Origin: Chlamydiales bacterium
Lineage (GTDB): Bacteria; Chlamydiota; Chlamydiia; Chlamydiales; JACKPQ01
Assembly: GCA_024233435.1 (NCBI GenBank)
Contig: JACKPQ010000002.1
Span: forward strand, 186,001-250,000
DNA: 64,000 nt
Direction of reading: 5' to 3'
Part shown: positions 17,239 to 26,852 of the stretch, one piece after another
Position numbering within the stretch: the first letter of the stretch is position 1
Layout of the letters: each line of letters opens with the position of its first letter
The notes under the pieces: generated by a model
Told to the model about the DNA's origin: nothing
Seen by the model: the letters and a program-made list of their open reading frames with translations, nothing else
Database searches by the model: none
Program-made: the position numbers and the translations under genes

Positions 17239-18423
17239 TTACTCCAAAAATGAGCTGACATCTGTCAGCGGCAACAACACTGCTAGTAATATTACACCAA
17301 CAATTAGACCTAATACAAGCAAAATCACGGGTTGTAAGTAGGCAGTTAGGCGCATTAAATTTTTTTCTAGGTCATTTGAATAGCACTCAGCGATATGGCC
17401 AAGCATTTCTGAACTTGAGCCACTTTCTTCTGCGATGGCAAGCATTCGTGTGACTTGTTTGGGGAAGCAGCGCTGTTTTTTTAATTCTTCAGACAGCCCG
17501 CTCCCTTCAACAACTCGCTCTGCGCTCTCGGTGATGGCCTGCTCAAACACGGGGTGTTGCATCACGCTTTTTGCAAGATTCAAGCCCTCGAGCAGTGGTA
17601 CACCGCTTTCCATGAGACGCCCCAAAGTGCGACAAAAACGAACCATAACTGCCTGCGTGATAAAATCTTTTACAATTGGCGTATGTAGGCCCATGCGGGC
17701 TCGCCATTGAACTAGCCTTGGCTTTTTCCAAAAACAGGCAAGACCGCAACCCATACATGCTATTACTGAGCCAAGTAAAACTGCCCAATTTTGAAGCCAG
17801 TTACTCAATCCCAGCACAGCTGCTGTCATGGGATGCAAGCGATGCCCCTCAAAGAGTTGCGCCATCGACGGAACTAAGAAAAAAAGTAACACTGAAACAA
17901 CGATAAGGCAAAATGAACCGATGAAGGCCGGATATATAAGAGCTGTCGTGATTTGTTTTTTTAGTTTTGACGCTTTCTGAATGAGCACTGCTAGCTCTTC
18001 AAAGATCTCAGCTAAACTACCTGAACGCTCACCGGCTGCCACCATGGCGATATAAACACCATCAAAGCTTTTTTGGTAACGTTTCAGCGCCGATGAGAGC
18101 TGCATGCCATGTTTGACTTGATCGCAAAGGTCTAAAATAACTAGATGTCCCTGTGTTCCGCGATATTTTTCCTCAATCATTAAGAGGCTATCATAAAGTG
18201 GCAGGCCCGCTTTAAGCAATTGAGCCAGATCATGCGTCAAGGTTAAGACGATAGAAGGTTTGAGCTTTATCTCTTTAGCGGGACGTTGAAAATCTTTAAG
18301 CAATGTTACAAGCAGCTTTTGAGCGCGCAGCTTTTCTTTAGCCATTTCAAAGGAATCGGCCTCGACATAGCCTGACTGATTACGCCCCAATTTGCTAACA
18401 GCTTTGTATGTATAAAGCGGCAT
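17239..18423 (-). CDS. gspF: Type II secretion inner-membrane platform protein GspF
   Basis: 394 residues, normal for GspF/PilC. It opens with MPLYTYKAVSKLGRNQSGYVEADS, typical of the family, has two copies of the T2SSF domain (about 60-180 and 265-385), each with a GERSGSL / EESGSSSEML element, and hydrophobic segments near 160-190, 205-225 and 365-390. GspF anchors the GspE ATPase to the inner membrane and is thought to turn pseudopilus assembly. The gene lies two bases after gspE and three before gspG, so the three are clearly one operon. Confidence 0.95.
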   Translation of the reverse strand: MPLYTYKAVSKLGRNQSGYVEADSFEMAKEKLRAQKLLVTLLKDFQRPAKEIKLKPSIVLTLTHDLAQLLKAGLPLYDSLLMIEEKYRGTQGHLVILDLCDQVKHGMQLSSALKRYQKSFDGVYIAMVAAGERSGSLAEIFEELAVLIQKASKLKKQITTALIYPAFIGSFCLIVVSVLLFFLVPSMAQLFEGHRLHPMTAAVLGLSNWLQNWAVLLGSVIACMGCGLACFWKKPRLVQWRARMGLHTPIVKDFITQAVMVRFCRTLGRLMESGVPLLEGLNLAKSVMQHPVFEQAITESAERVVEGSGLSEELKKQRCFPKQVTRMLAIAEESGSSSEMLGHIAECYSNDLEKNLMRLTAYLQPVILLVLGLIVGVILLAVLLPLTDVSSFLE

Positions 18424-18425
18424 GA

Positions 18426-19967
18426 TTACAACTCGATCTGTCTTGTAACGCGCAATACTTCAGCGCTTGTTGTGACACCCTCTTTTGCAAGCTGCGCTCC
18501 ATGATCGCGCAGAGTTTGCAAACCATCTTCGACAGCAATTCTTTGTAGTGCTGAAGCATCAGCGCTTTCAAGAAGCTGCTTTTTGATTCTCGGAGTGATG
18601 TGCATCAACTCATAAAGCCCAGCTCGACCTCGATACCCAGATCCAAAGCAAGCTTCACACCCTGCGCCTTTGTAAAGCTGGCATTTTTTTAAGCCCAGCT
18701 CAGATAACTCTTCACCACTTGGCTCATAACTTTCTTTACACTGAGAGCAAATACGACGCACAAGACGTTGAGCTAGGGCGCCTATTACCGAAGAGGAGAG
18801 CAGGAAAGGCTCAATGCCCATATCAACTAAGCGCGTGATGGCAGAGGGAGCATCATTAGTGTGCAGGGTCGATAAAACCAAGTGGCCCGTAAGAGAAGCT
18901 TGAATCGCTATTTCTGCAGTTTCTCGATCCCGTATTTCACCGATCATGACAATGTCTGGATCTTGCCTGAGAATGTGCCGAAGTCCCTTTGCAAATGTCA
19001 GGCCAATTTTTGAGTGAACGCCAATCTGGGCCATCCCTTCAAGTTTATACTCAACAGGATCTTCGATGGTCATGATGTTGGTCTCTGGCGTATGAATCTC
19101 TGTCAATGCGCTGTAGAGCGTCGTTGTCTTTCCACTTCCTGTAGGTCCAGTCACCAAAACAATGCCCTGGCTTTGTTTGATGCATTTTTTAAAATCTTTA
19201 AGAAGAGCAGGCTGCATCCCAATCTGGTCCAATCCAAGGGTAATATTTCCCTTATCGAGAATCCTAAGAACGATCCTCTCACCGTAGGCTACAGGCACTG
19301 AGCTTACCCGGAAATCGATTTCACGACCTCCCAAACGCAGCTTAATGCGCCCATCTTGAGGCATGCGATGCTCAGCAATATCGAGCTTTGCCAACACTTT
19401 AATGCGAGCAAGAAGCTGGTTTTGCACATCTCTTGGCGGAGCATGGCGCTGTTGCAAAACACCATCGATTCGAAAGCGCACATTTAAGCCCCTTTCTAAA
19501 GGCTCAAAATGAATATCAGACGCTCCTTGCTGAATGGCATCCGCTAGAATAGAATTGATCAAGCGGATAACTGGAGAGCTCGATTGCTGAGAGAGCAAAT
19601 CATACTCTTCATCGGATGTCTCTACGAAAGCCTCTTTTTCCTCAAGTGCTTTTGGCTCATCTTGGTGGTGATAGCAGCGCTCGATAGCACGCTCTAAAAT
19701 GCTCTTAGGGCAAAAAACCTCTTCAATCGTTGTATTGACCAGGCAACGCAGCTCTTCTAAAGCCTCAAGATCTGCAGGATTTGATATGGCAACAACCAAT
19801 GCATTTTCTTTCTCTTCAATCGGCAACACACCCCGCTGTTTAGCAAAAGCGTAAGGAATCTTGCGTATTTGCCCTAAAACAAGAGGGTAATCAGAGAGGT
19901 CGTTTACAACAACCAATCCAAAACGTTCTGCAAGCTCTGCTTGTTTTTGATCGACTTCGTTTAACAC
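18426..19967 (-). CDS. gspE: Type II secretion ATPase GspE
   Basis: 513 residues, starting with GTG at 19967. An N-terminal MshEN-like domain (about 1-110) precedes the ATPase core: Walker A VTGPTGSGKTT near 275, the Asp box IMTIEDPVEY, Walker B-like DPDIVMIGEIRDRETAEIA and the His box LSTLHTND. A C-terminal zinc-binding tetracysteine, CSQC...CEAC, is intact. The enzyme is the hexameric cytoplasmic ATPase that powers pseudopilus extension. It could in principle be a type IV pilus PilB, but the secretin and GspG neighbours argue for secretion. Three bases separate it from gspD. Confidence 0.95.
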   Translation of the reverse strand: MLNEVDQKQAELAERFGLVVVNDLSDYPLVLGQIRKIPYAFAKQRGVLPIEEKENALVVAISNPADLEALEELRCLVNTTIEEVFCPKSILERAIERCYHHQDEPKALEEKEAFVETSDEEYDLLSQQSSSPVIRLINSILADAIQQGASDIHFEPLERGLNVRFRIDGVLQQRHAPPRDVQNQLLARIKVLAKLDIAEHRMPQDGRIKLRLGGREIDFRVSSVPVAYGERIVLRILDKGNITLGLDQIGMQPALLKDFKKCIKQSQGIVLVTGPTGSGKTTTLYSALTEIHTPETNIMTIEDPVEYKLEGMAQIGVHSKIGLTFAKGLRHILRQDPDIVMIGEIRDRETAEIAIQASLTGHLVLSTLHTNDAPSAITRLVDMGIEPFLLSSSVIGALAQRLVRRICSQCKESYEPSGEELSELGLKKCQLYKGAGCEACFGSGYRGRAGLYELMHITPRIKKQLLESADASALQRIAVEDGLQTLRDHGAQLAKEGVTTSAEVLRVTRQIEL

Positions 19968-19970
19968 AAC

Positions 19971-22268
19971 TTATGACCCAAACATGATGTCAAAACTACT
20001 GCGAATTGCGCGCGCTTTTTCCTTATCTTGAGCCTCTTTTAAGCACTCCAAAAATTCAGGAATATCGCCAGCACGTTTTTTTAGTTCTTCACAGCGCACC
20101 CTGCGCACATCTTCTTGCGGATCGATAATGACTGTCGGCTTGATAAAAACCATGAGCTCACGCAAACGATCGCACATTTTCGATGTCCCAAATAGCTTGC
20201 CAATGCCCGGAATTTCGCCTAAAAATGGCATCTTATCAACGGCATCTTCTGCAGTTTTGCGCCTTAAGCCTCCAATGATCATCATCTCGCCATCAGCAAC
20301 ACGTACTTGGTTCTCTACTGTTGAACGATCAACGTTGGGCTGATCAGCACGGGTCGACTCTTGTGGATTGTCAAACGCGATTTTAGCATCGAGCGTAACA
20401 AAGTACTTCCCATCTATATCTTCAATCGATGGTTGATGGACAGTGGGTGTAATCACAAGCGTCAAGCCGTATTGATTACGGGAAAACGATTTTTCAAACA
20501 CCGTTACGCCATTGGTTTCAACGGGCGCTACTCCATTGTTCACAGAGATCTCTTCAACAATGGATAGTTTTGCAGGCGTTTGATTCACGGTGGTAATTGT
20601 CGGTGTAGCATTGATGCGGATATCGTCTTGCGACATCAGAAAGTTGTAGGTGAGATCGTAGGCTGGGAAGTGTGAAGACTTTGCTCTTGAAATGAAAAAG
20701 TCTAAAATGCCCGGCATCTTTGGAGAGGAGGCATCAAAGCTTAAGCCTGTTGCATGCTTTTGGCTGGCAGCAGACCCAAGCTTCAAAATATTGAGGCCAA
20801 AATTATTTTGTGAGGTGATCTTACGCTCTAAGATAATGATCTCAATTTGCACCATCTGCTTTGGCACATCAAGATTTTTTAGGAGCTCTTTGATCTTTGG
20901 AAGGAGATCGCGCCGAACCACCATCATGATCGAACCTGTTTTGACATAGGGGATAAAATGCTTGGATTGACTCGATTGTTCAGCAGTCGACCATTCACCT
21001 GGATCGACAGGAGGGGTGTTAATCACAGCAGGAGCTGTTGGCACACCGAATTGTTGCGGACTGACATTGACCGAAATTTCTGAAACCTCTTTGCATTGCG
21101 TCCTAGCACCGCCACTTTCAAGATTGGAGTAGGCAAGAGATTGATAAACCTTTTCTAAAACATCTGATAAGTCATTTGGATCGCTATGTCGACATGGGTA
21201 CCAATAAACAGTCATTTCCATGGGATCTTCAACTTGAGCTTCAAGTTCGCGCACAAGGGCTTCAGCTCGTTCAATCGTTTCCTTAATTCCAATCAAGGCA
21301 ATAGAGCCCTCGTTTGGTAAGGGCAACATGCTCAAGTGAGCGCCTCCTTTAGAAACTGTCATCCGCCCATTATCTGCAGATGGACCAAAAAACGCCTTGA
21401 GCATTTTCTCCATTTCCTTGGGACTAATCTTAGATAGAGCTAAAACACGGATAGTGCGTTTTTGCCCATCAGCCCAAACTGCATCATACAAATCTAGCAG
21501 CTTTACAATTTCATCTTTTGTAGAAACAATTGCAATTTTCCCGCCCACTTGATGCACGTAGGTGCGTTTAGCATCACGGAATCGCTCGAAGAAATAAAAG
21601 ACACTCTTAATATCCTCAGAGGGTGGGGAAAAAACATAAAGGACCCGCTCCCCAGGAGGCAATCGCTTGAGACGCTGCGGGCAACTCACAATCTTTTGCA
21701 CAGCCATTAAATCATTTTTGTAAGAATAGAGCTGGCGCACAAGGGGAGTGAGTTGTTTAATGCCAATGCCATTTTGGGACAAAATCACTTCAATGAGCTC
21801 AGACCAAAGGCGTCGTGGAATGGGCATTGATGAATGAAGCTGGATTTTTAAACTCATCAAATCTGGTGGAATAATATACAAATAGTCTAAAGAACCATAT
21901 TCCATGACTAATTGGGCAATCGTTGTCTCCTCTTGATCCCAAAGGCCATACCCTTCTTCACTTGCTTCGGCCTCATCAAGGCACTGACTACGCCAGCGCT
22001 CTTCAATAGCGCTCATGTCGGCCCTTAAAGCCTTGATTTCACCTAACCAGTCTTTGACATCGACTCCCGCCTCAAAATCAGCCTGTGCCATGCGGTGGGC
22101 ATCTTGAATTTCCATGCGCAGACGATCCAGCTCTTCATTCATCTCTTTTAAGTAAGGTGTTTGTGATGAAGAAGCTCCTTGAGGATTCATCGCAGCGCGT
22201 TTTTCTTCGATAGTCTCACCAAAAACAGTCTGGCAGACCAGCAATAATATCCAAGCCTTTCTAATCAT
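19971..22268 (-). CDS. gspD: Type II secretion secretin GspD
   Basis: 765 residues from the ATG at 22268, which has AGGGGGTG upstream; a GTG two codons earlier is possible. Residues 1-17 are a signal peptide. After a helical N-terminal region, N-domain repeats span about 230-510 (for example TIRVLALSKISPKEMEKML and IPYVKTGSIMMVVRRDLLPKIKELLKNLDVP), followed by the secretin pore at about 515-725, with VQIEIIILERKITSQNNFGLNIL, TPTITTVNQTPAKLSI and the ending VRVADGEMMIIGGLRRKTAEDAVDKMPFLGEIPGIGKLFG. Secretins form the outer-membrane channel. The start overlaps the upstream gene by eight bases. Confidence 0.94.
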   Translation of the reverse strand: MIRKAWILLLVCQTVFGETIEEKRAAMNPQGASSSQTPYLKEMNEELDRLRMEIQDAHRMAQADFEAGVDVKDWLGEIKALRADMSAIEERWRSQCLDEAEASEEGYGLWDQEETTIAQLVMEYGSLDYLYIIPPDLMSLKIQLHSSMPIPRRLWSELIEVILSQNGIGIKQLTPLVRQLYSYKNDLMAVQKIVSCPQRLKRLPPGERVLYVFSPPSEDIKSVFYFFERFRDAKRTYVHQVGGKIAIVSTKDEIVKLLDLYDAVWADGQKRTIRVLALSKISPKEMEKMLKAFFGPSADNGRMTVSKGGAHLSMLPLPNEGSIALIGIKETIERAEALVRELEAQVEDPMEMTVYWYPCRHSDPNDLSDVLEKVYQSLAYSNLESGGARTQCKEVSEISVNVSPQQFGVPTAPAVINTPPVDPGEWSTAEQSSQSKHFIPYVKTGSIMMVVRRDLLPKIKELLKNLDVPKQMVQIEIIILERKITSQNNFGLNILKLGSAASQKHATGLSFDASSPKMPGILDFFISRAKSSHFPAYDLTYNFLMSQDDIRINATPTITTVNQTPAKLSIVEEISVNNGVAPVETNGVTVFEKSFSRNQYGLTLVITPTVHQPSIEDIDGKYFVTLDAKIAFDNPQESTRADQPNVDRSTVENQVRVADGEMMIIGGLRRKTAEDAVDKMPFLGEIPGIGKLFGTSKMCDRLRELMVFIKPTVIIDPQEDVRRVRCEELKKRAGDIPEFLECLKEAQDKEKARAIRSSFDIMFGS

Positions 22269-23568
22269 TATCACCCCCTGGCATTATGCCACTTAAAAAA
22301 ACATCGTCATCATCATCGTCAAAATCATCAAAATCGTAAGCATCAATATCTTTATGCTGCTTTTTAGATTGAGCTTCGCGAAATGGAATGGACACTTTCT
22401 GAGCCTGCACCCGTTTTTGATCAAAAAGATGTCCTTGTAAACACCAACTAGCACCTGATTTTTCAATCTTATCAAAAACAAATAGCTCACCTGTCAACTG
22501 GCCCATAACGCAAGAATCAATCTCATCGACGCTTCGCAACGTGCGCCATCCTTCTGCCTGTTTTAAAATCCAATCCCCCTGACGCAAAATTCTAGCTTTC
22601 CCCGCTATACGGCAAGAAACAGATGAGTGGGTACGTTTTCGCAATTGCTGAAAGATCTCCTGGGGCTTAATAGGTGCAGGAACCGCTCTTTGAGCAACCA
22701 TCGATAGGCTCATTTGATCGCCCCCTTGCACATCCCAAAGTTTAACCTCAACTTGCTCAGCGCTGCGCATTATAAACTGCGCGAGGGGAAAATCTTGCGT
22801 TTGCAAGCGCTTACTAGCCCGAGCCCAATCTTTACCGTTCCAAATCCATAACTCGTTATTCTCAATTGGCTCAATCCCAGCCTGCGTCTCTAACCTAAGA
22901 GCTCCCTTTTTATCGGAAAACTCCTGTCCACCATAAAGTTCGATGAGCTGGTCAGGCCCATAAATCTTCATCCTCTTAAGAGTTTCAACTGCAGCTAGCA
23001 GCGGAGAGTCACTCGGCAATCTTTTTGGCAAACGCGCCGGTTTTACTGCCCAGGAAAATTGCTTTGAAAAGTCTTTGAGATTTAAATAGGCCGTTAAATT
23101 TAACTCGTTATTTTCAAGGCGAGTACAAAGCATCAGGGGTGTTTCATACCCCACCACTTCAATGTACCCATGTTTGTATGACAAAAATATTGGCTCATCA
23201 CAGCGAATAACAGACCTTTCCTTGGCATCCTTGAACTGAACAATCACCATAGGCTCATTACAATTTGCATCAGGTCTTGAATTTGTGCCTAAAAATAAAA
23301 TTTCATCTTTCAAATCAAGAAAAGGGAAATGCTCATCTTTCTTATGCAAAGCAAGTGGAGATGTTGCAAAAGCACTTGGGTCCAAAGATACGTCCTTCAT
23401 CACATGCCGTTTAAGTTTAGGGCAGGCTACATTAGGAGCACTGCCTTTAAAATAAGGGATGGAAAAGAAGGTTAAGGATAGCAACACCATCAATATCGCC
23501 AAAGCGGCATTGATTAGGTAAACAACCCTCAGAGAGCGCAAATAATAACAACTTTCATAAAGCATCAT
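22261..23568 (-). CDS. Bitopic membrane protein in the gspC position
   Basis: 435 residues. One transmembrane segment at about 15-38, a short cytoplasmic N-terminus, then a roughly 400-residue periplasmic region of mixed strands and no recognised domain, ending in an Asp-rich tail (DAYDFDDFDDDDDDVF near 410-425). A good AGGAATTCT ribosome-binding site precedes the ATG. It is the first gene of the type II secretion operon and overlaps gspD, exactly where GspC stands in classical operons; topology also fits. No GspC homology region or PDZ domain can be recognised by eye, so the equivalence is inference. Confidence 0.7.
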   Translation of the reverse strand: MMLYESCYYLRSLRVVYLINAALAILMVLLSLTFFSIPYFKGSAPNVACPKLKRHVMKDVSLDPSAFATSPLALHKKDEHFPFLDLKDEILFLGTNSRPDANCNEPMVIVQFKDAKERSVIRCDEPIFLSYKHGYIEVVGYETPLMLCTRLENNELNLTAYLNLKDFSKQFSWAVKPARLPKRLPSDSPLLAAVETLKRMKIYGPDQLIELYGGQEFSDKKGALRLETQAGIEPIENNELWIWNGKDWARASKRLQTQDFPLAQFIMRSAEQVEVKLWDVQGGDQMSLSMVAQRAVPAPIKPQEIFQQLRKRTHSSVSCRIAGKARILRQGDWILKQAEGWRTLRSVDEIDSCVMGQLTGELFVFDKIEKSGASWCLQGHLFDQKRVQAQKVSIPFREAQSKKQHKDIDAYDFDDFDDDDDDVFLSGIMPGGDND

Positions 23569-23674
23569 AGAATTCCTGGTCAGTATAATCCATGTTCAAA
23601 TAAGGATCAAGTTGCAGAAAAAATACATTAATAGCTACAGTGACGATAAGAACTATTAAAATAGTGGGGTCTTA

Positions 23675-24052
23675 ATGGCGGATAAAAAAGATGGTATGAG
23701 TGTGAAAGAGATAGAGAACTTTGCAAGAAAATACACCTATGAGGTGTTTTTTTCTCTTGTTTTTATCCTCGCAAGCTTCTTTTCAATGGTTATGTTTGGA
23801 GTGACTTGGTGCATCTACCTAGCGTGCTTAGGCGGGATCCTTGGAGTCTGGTTTCCTGTAAAAGTCGAAAAAGCGATCCGATCAATTTTTCTTTTTGTTA
23901 ACAAACAGCAAAAGCCAACCATGCTCGTTTTGGGCGTTGTAGGACTAATCGTGGCTATTTTCTTGCCGCCTCTAGTCTTTTTTGTCTTGGGTCTAATGGG
24001 CGGCAAAGGCCTTTATCGCTTTGCAATGCACAGCGGCAACACAACCCGCTAA
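23675..24052 (+). CDS. Small membrane protein
   Basis: 125 residues. A short charged N-terminus (MADKKDGMSVKEIENFARKY) is followed by hydrophobic segments at about 26-45, 48-66 and 83-112. A GGGG ribosome-binding site lies seven bases before the ATG. It is divergent from the type II secretion operon and could share its promoter region (23569-23674). The stop codon overlaps the end of the convergent gene at 24049. No family recognised. Confidence 0.7.
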   Translation: MADKKDGMSVKEIENFARKYTYEVFFSLVFILASFFSMVMFGVTWCIYLACLGGILGVWFPVKVEKAIRSIFLFVNKQQKPTMLVLGVVGLIVAIFLPPLVFFVLGLMGGKGLYRFAMHSGNTTR

Positions 24053-24762
24053 GAATTTGCTATCAACCCAAGATAATCGCTTAAGCTAACTTTTCCAGAT
24101 TGAAAGTGTGAAGTCAGAGGCTCGACCTCTGGCTCATTTTGGTGTTGACTCACAAACTGTTGAAGTTCAAGAGCGGCTTTCTTTTGCGCCTCTTTGTGAT
24201 CTAGCTCTTTTTCAAGAGCCACAATGCGCATCAAGTTGAATCCATAAACCAATTTGAAATGCTCAATATCGCCAGAGCTCATCTCGTCCTTTAACGCTTT
24301 AGCTTCAGCAAGTGCCGTCTGCAAGTCCCCATCAGCAATTGTCAGCGATGTATTTGCAAAAGATCGATGCCATTTTGAGGCAAATTCGGCACGATTCAAA
24401 GAAGCTTGAGCATACTGCTTAGCCTCTGCCCCTTGGCCTGAGGCTATCAGATGCGAGGCAATAGCATGGTCATATTTAGCATGGAGCTCTGGATGAAAGC
24501 TCATAATTCTTTCCAGCTCAGGTAACTTGGATTGATCTCCTGCAACCCATGCTTCATAAGATTGTGCAGCGGCAAAATAGTCTCCATGGCGTTTTGGCTT
24601 ATGAAACGCTAAGTATGAAATTGAAAATGCAGCAATCAGAGTCAAAGGAATTCCAAAACGGACCAAGTTTTTAATGTTAATCACCCACAACCACCATTTT
24701 TCCTTAAAAATCATAACCGATGCGATGATATCCTGATCTTTACGTGTTACCTTAAACTTCAT
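24049..24762 (-). CDS. Membrane-anchored helical-repeat protein
   Basis: 237 residues. A transmembrane segment at about 34-51 follows a basic N-terminal stretch; the C-terminal 180 residues are helical with TPR-like spacing (YFAAAQSYEAWVAGD, ASGQGAEAKQYAQASLNRAEFASKWHRSFANTSLTIADGDLQTALAEAKAL). The form resembles YfgM/BamD-type anchored TPR proteins, but no family is certain. The ribosome-binding site is AAGGAAAA. It overlaps the convergent small membrane protein gene by four bases. Confidence 0.7.
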   Translation of the reverse strand: MKFKVTRKDQDIIASVMIFKEKWWLWVINIKNLVRFGIPLTLIAAFSISYLAFHKPKRHGDYFAAAQSYEAWVAGDQSKLPELERIMSFHPELHAKYDHAIASHLIASGQGAEAKQYAQASLNRAEFASKWHRSFANTSLTIADGDLQTALAEAKALKDEMSSGDIEHFKLVYGFNLMRIVALEKELDHKEAQKKAALELQQFVSQHQNEPEVEPLTSHFQSGKVSLSDYLGLIANS

Positions 24763-24812
24763 ACCATTTTCCTTATGCTAAAACCCCAGGCTATCAAACA
24801 ATCGGTTATTCC

Positions 24813-25112
24813 TCAACGATATATCGGTATTCTGATCTGTACCCAACTTCTTGGAAAGATGACAAAATCAATTTTAATAGATTTCAACATATTGCATGTT
24901 GCGGCATAAATCCCATTATAAACTTGAGGACGTGTGAATACGTAGCCAAGACCACCACCGGCAGCGAAACCAATACAGACAGCTGCAATTACCGCCATTG
25001 TTTTATCTGGACCCTGACAGTCTTTACGATCCATGTAGCTTACGGCAAGAGCTCCGCCTATGCCAGCAGCTATGGCTATCAGTCCTCCTCGAGAAAAAAA
25101 TTCTGCACCCAT
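24813..25112 (-). CDS. Small Gly/Ala-rich membrane protein
   Basis: 99 residues. Two hydrophobic Gly/Ala-rich segments (about 8-25, LIAIAAGIGGALAVSY, and 38-58, TMAVIAAVCIGFAAGGGLGYVF) predict a membrane hairpin. A strong AAGGGGTAAGA ribosome-binding site precedes the ATG, the best evidence that it is translated. The C-terminal 25 residues are less convincing and might change if the stop is a recent mutation. Function unknown. Confidence 0.55.
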   Translation of the reverse strand: MGAEFFSRGGLIAIAAGIGGALAVSYMDRKDCQGPDKTMAVIAAVCIGFAAGGGLGYVFTRPQVYNGIYAATCNMLKSIKIDFVIFPRSWVQIRIPIYR

Positions 25113-25153
25113 TCTTACCCCTTACGGCTTAATACAGCCCCGATTTTAGTCTA

Positions 25154-26212
25154 TTAAGTATTTTTTGTCGATAATAGATATTCCTTCAATTCACGGTGAC
25201 CTCCGCAAAAAGGCAAATCCTCTAATTCGGAAAAGGAGACCCATCTATAATCCTCAAACTCCTGTATATCTGCGCCTTGCAAATTCCAGATGTGAGGGTA
25301 TAAATGAGCTTGGAAGCGTGTAAAGCCATGTTTTATAGGGTCTAATAGCTTCGGTGATGGAAGAGTCCTACCTAACTGCTCTTGCAGATATCCCAATAAA
25401 TCCCCCTTAGCAGTCGATGCCTCTAAAAAGGGAAAGTGCCATAATCCCTGCATTACACCATTTTTCTGCTCCCGTCGGATAAGGACATGTCCAGACTGAA
25501 TTAGGACCCAGACAAGCCGATGAATCTGTGTTATTTTAGGATTTTTTTTTCTTAAAGGAATCAAATCCGTTTTACCATGTTTGAGGGCTTGGCATTCTTT
25601 TTGCAAGGGGCATAACCAGCATTTAGGAACCTTCTGACAGACAAGAGCTCCTAGTTCTATCAGCCCTTCGACAACCCCAGCAGGCTCATCGCAGCAGAGC
25701 AATTTTTCAGCATACTCCTCAACCTTTTTCTGCCCCGTTCGAGCATCAATGGAATCCTCGATCATGTAAAGCCGGGAAAGTACCCGTCTAACATTACCAT
25801 CGACAGCTGTTACTTTTTCACCAAAAGCAAAAGCTGCTATCGCACCAGCTGTGTAGGTCCCAATTCCTTTAATCTTGAGCAGCTCTTGCTTTGTCTTTGG
25901 CATAATCCCATTAAATCGATTGCAAATATCTTGAGCTGCCTTATGAAGATTACGCGCTCTAGAGTAATACCCCAGACCTTCCCACGCTTTGATCACATCG
26001 TCCTCTGAGGCCTTGGCCAGCGCTTCAATGCTCGGGTATTTTTGCATCCATCGCTCAAAATAAGGAATAACGACACTCACTTGAGTTTGCTGAAGCATGA
26101 CCTCAGAAACCCAAACTCGATAGCCTGACAAATCGGATCTCCATGGCAGATCTCGGCGATGCTTGTAAAACCAGGCCTTTAAGAGACCAGAGCACCTTTT
26201 TTCCTCGGTCAA
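25154..26212 (-). CDS. mutY: A/G-specific adenine DNA glycosylase
   Basis: 352 residues, standard length. The start is TTG with an excellent AGGAGG four bases upstream. Catalytic Glu37 sits in WVSEVMLQQTQV, the helix-hairpin-helix is LLKIKGIGTYTAGAIAAF (about 111-128), and catalytic Asp138 lies in AVDGNVRRV. Four cysteines at 192, 198, 201 and 207 form the iron-sulfur site, but the first gap is five residues, not the usual six. A C-terminal NUDIX-like domain (about 230-345) recognises 8-oxoguanine. MutY removes adenine mispaired with 8-oxoG. The gene is on its own, with divergent transcription of the next gene. Confidence 0.94.
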   Translation of the reverse strand: MTEEKRCSGLLKAWFYKHRRDLPWRSDLSGYRVWVSEVMLQQTQVSVVIPYFERWMQKYPSIEALAKASEDDVIKAWEGLGYYSRARNLHKAAQDICNRFNGIMPKTKQELLKIKGIGTYTAGAIAAFAFGEKVTAVDGNVRRVLSRLYMIEDSIDARTGQKKVEEYAEKLLCCDEPAGVVEGLIELGALVCQKVPKCWLCPLQKECQALKHGKTDLIPLRKKNPKITQIHRLVWVLIQSGHVLIRREQKNGVMQGLWHFPFLEASTAKGDLLGYLQEQLGRTLPSPKLLDPIKHGFTRFQAHLYPHIWNLQGADIQEFEDYRWVSFSELEDLPFCGGHRELKEYLLSTKNT

Positions 26213-26332
26213 ACTTGCCTCCTGCTCAAGGTGAAGCGCAACTATAAATCTTTAAGACCTTTTCATTCAATTCCTTAATCAATTGGCACGCCTTGCGCTT
26301 GTTACCAATTACACATATAGGGAGAGATACCA

Positions 26333-26830
26333 ATGGATATTAAATCTTTGTACAATGAGTTTAAGTTAACCTTAAGCGCAGAAATCTGCGCCATGCGAGA
26401 GGCATTAGGGATCAGTCACCAAACTGAATATGCAATCCTCTGTGGGGATGAAGAGCTTAAACAGCGCTTAAACAGAGCTGCTAACGAAGCCTATAACACC
26501 CTCTACAATATTCAATCTCATAGACAACAACTCCTTAACCAACTCGCATCTGCGCTCAATTGCAACGCTGCTTTAGAAGATGAGCTATGGCTAACACTCC
26601 AATATTATGATATCGAAGATTGCGAGTGCCAATCTTTAATTGAACAGGTGCAACTTCTAGATGATAAAATCGATGATCAGTCGGCTCGGAATGAATCGCT
26701 CCTGCAAGCTGTTGATACCCGTCAGCTCCTGCCACAAGAAGCTCATGCAATCGCATTTCAACCCATTCCGCTTAAAAGAGGCCGGCGTTCGGTAATGATC
26801 ACTGTCGATTTTCCAGATGATATGAAATAA
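26333..26830 (+). CDS. Helical hypothetical protein
   Basis: 165 residues, mostly helical with possible coiled coil between about 50 and 130 (RLNRAANEAYNTLYNIQSHRQQLLNQLASAL, SLIEQVQLLDDKIDDQSARNESLLQAV). No signal peptide or membrane segment. The shape is compatible with a small secretion chaperone or a FlgN-like protein, but no motif proves either. A good GGGAG ribosome-binding site precedes the ATG. It is 22 bases upstream of the tandem CDP-glycerol-transferase-like genes and is probably co-transcribed with them. Confidence 0.7.
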   Translation: MDIKSLYNEFKLTLSAEICAMREALGISHQTEYAILCGDEELKQRLNRAANEAYNTLYNIQSHRQQLLNQLASALNCNAALEDELWLTLQYYDIEDCECQSLIEQVQLLDDKIDDQSARNESLLQAVDTRQLLPQEAHAIAFQPIPLKRGRRSVMITVDFPDDMK

Positions 26831-26852
26831 CCTCAACTGGTATTGTAGGTGA

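Noticed and set aside
25775..25788. Possible fifth palindrome copy in mutY
   Set aside because: Only the first 11 bases (ATGTAAAGCCG) match; the second arm is absent, and the codons encode a conserved MutY segment.
26293..26321. Promoter-like TTGCGC-17-TATAGG before the helical hypothetical gene
   Set aside because: Its start site would fall after the ribosome-binding site of the gene, so it would not make a useful mRNA.
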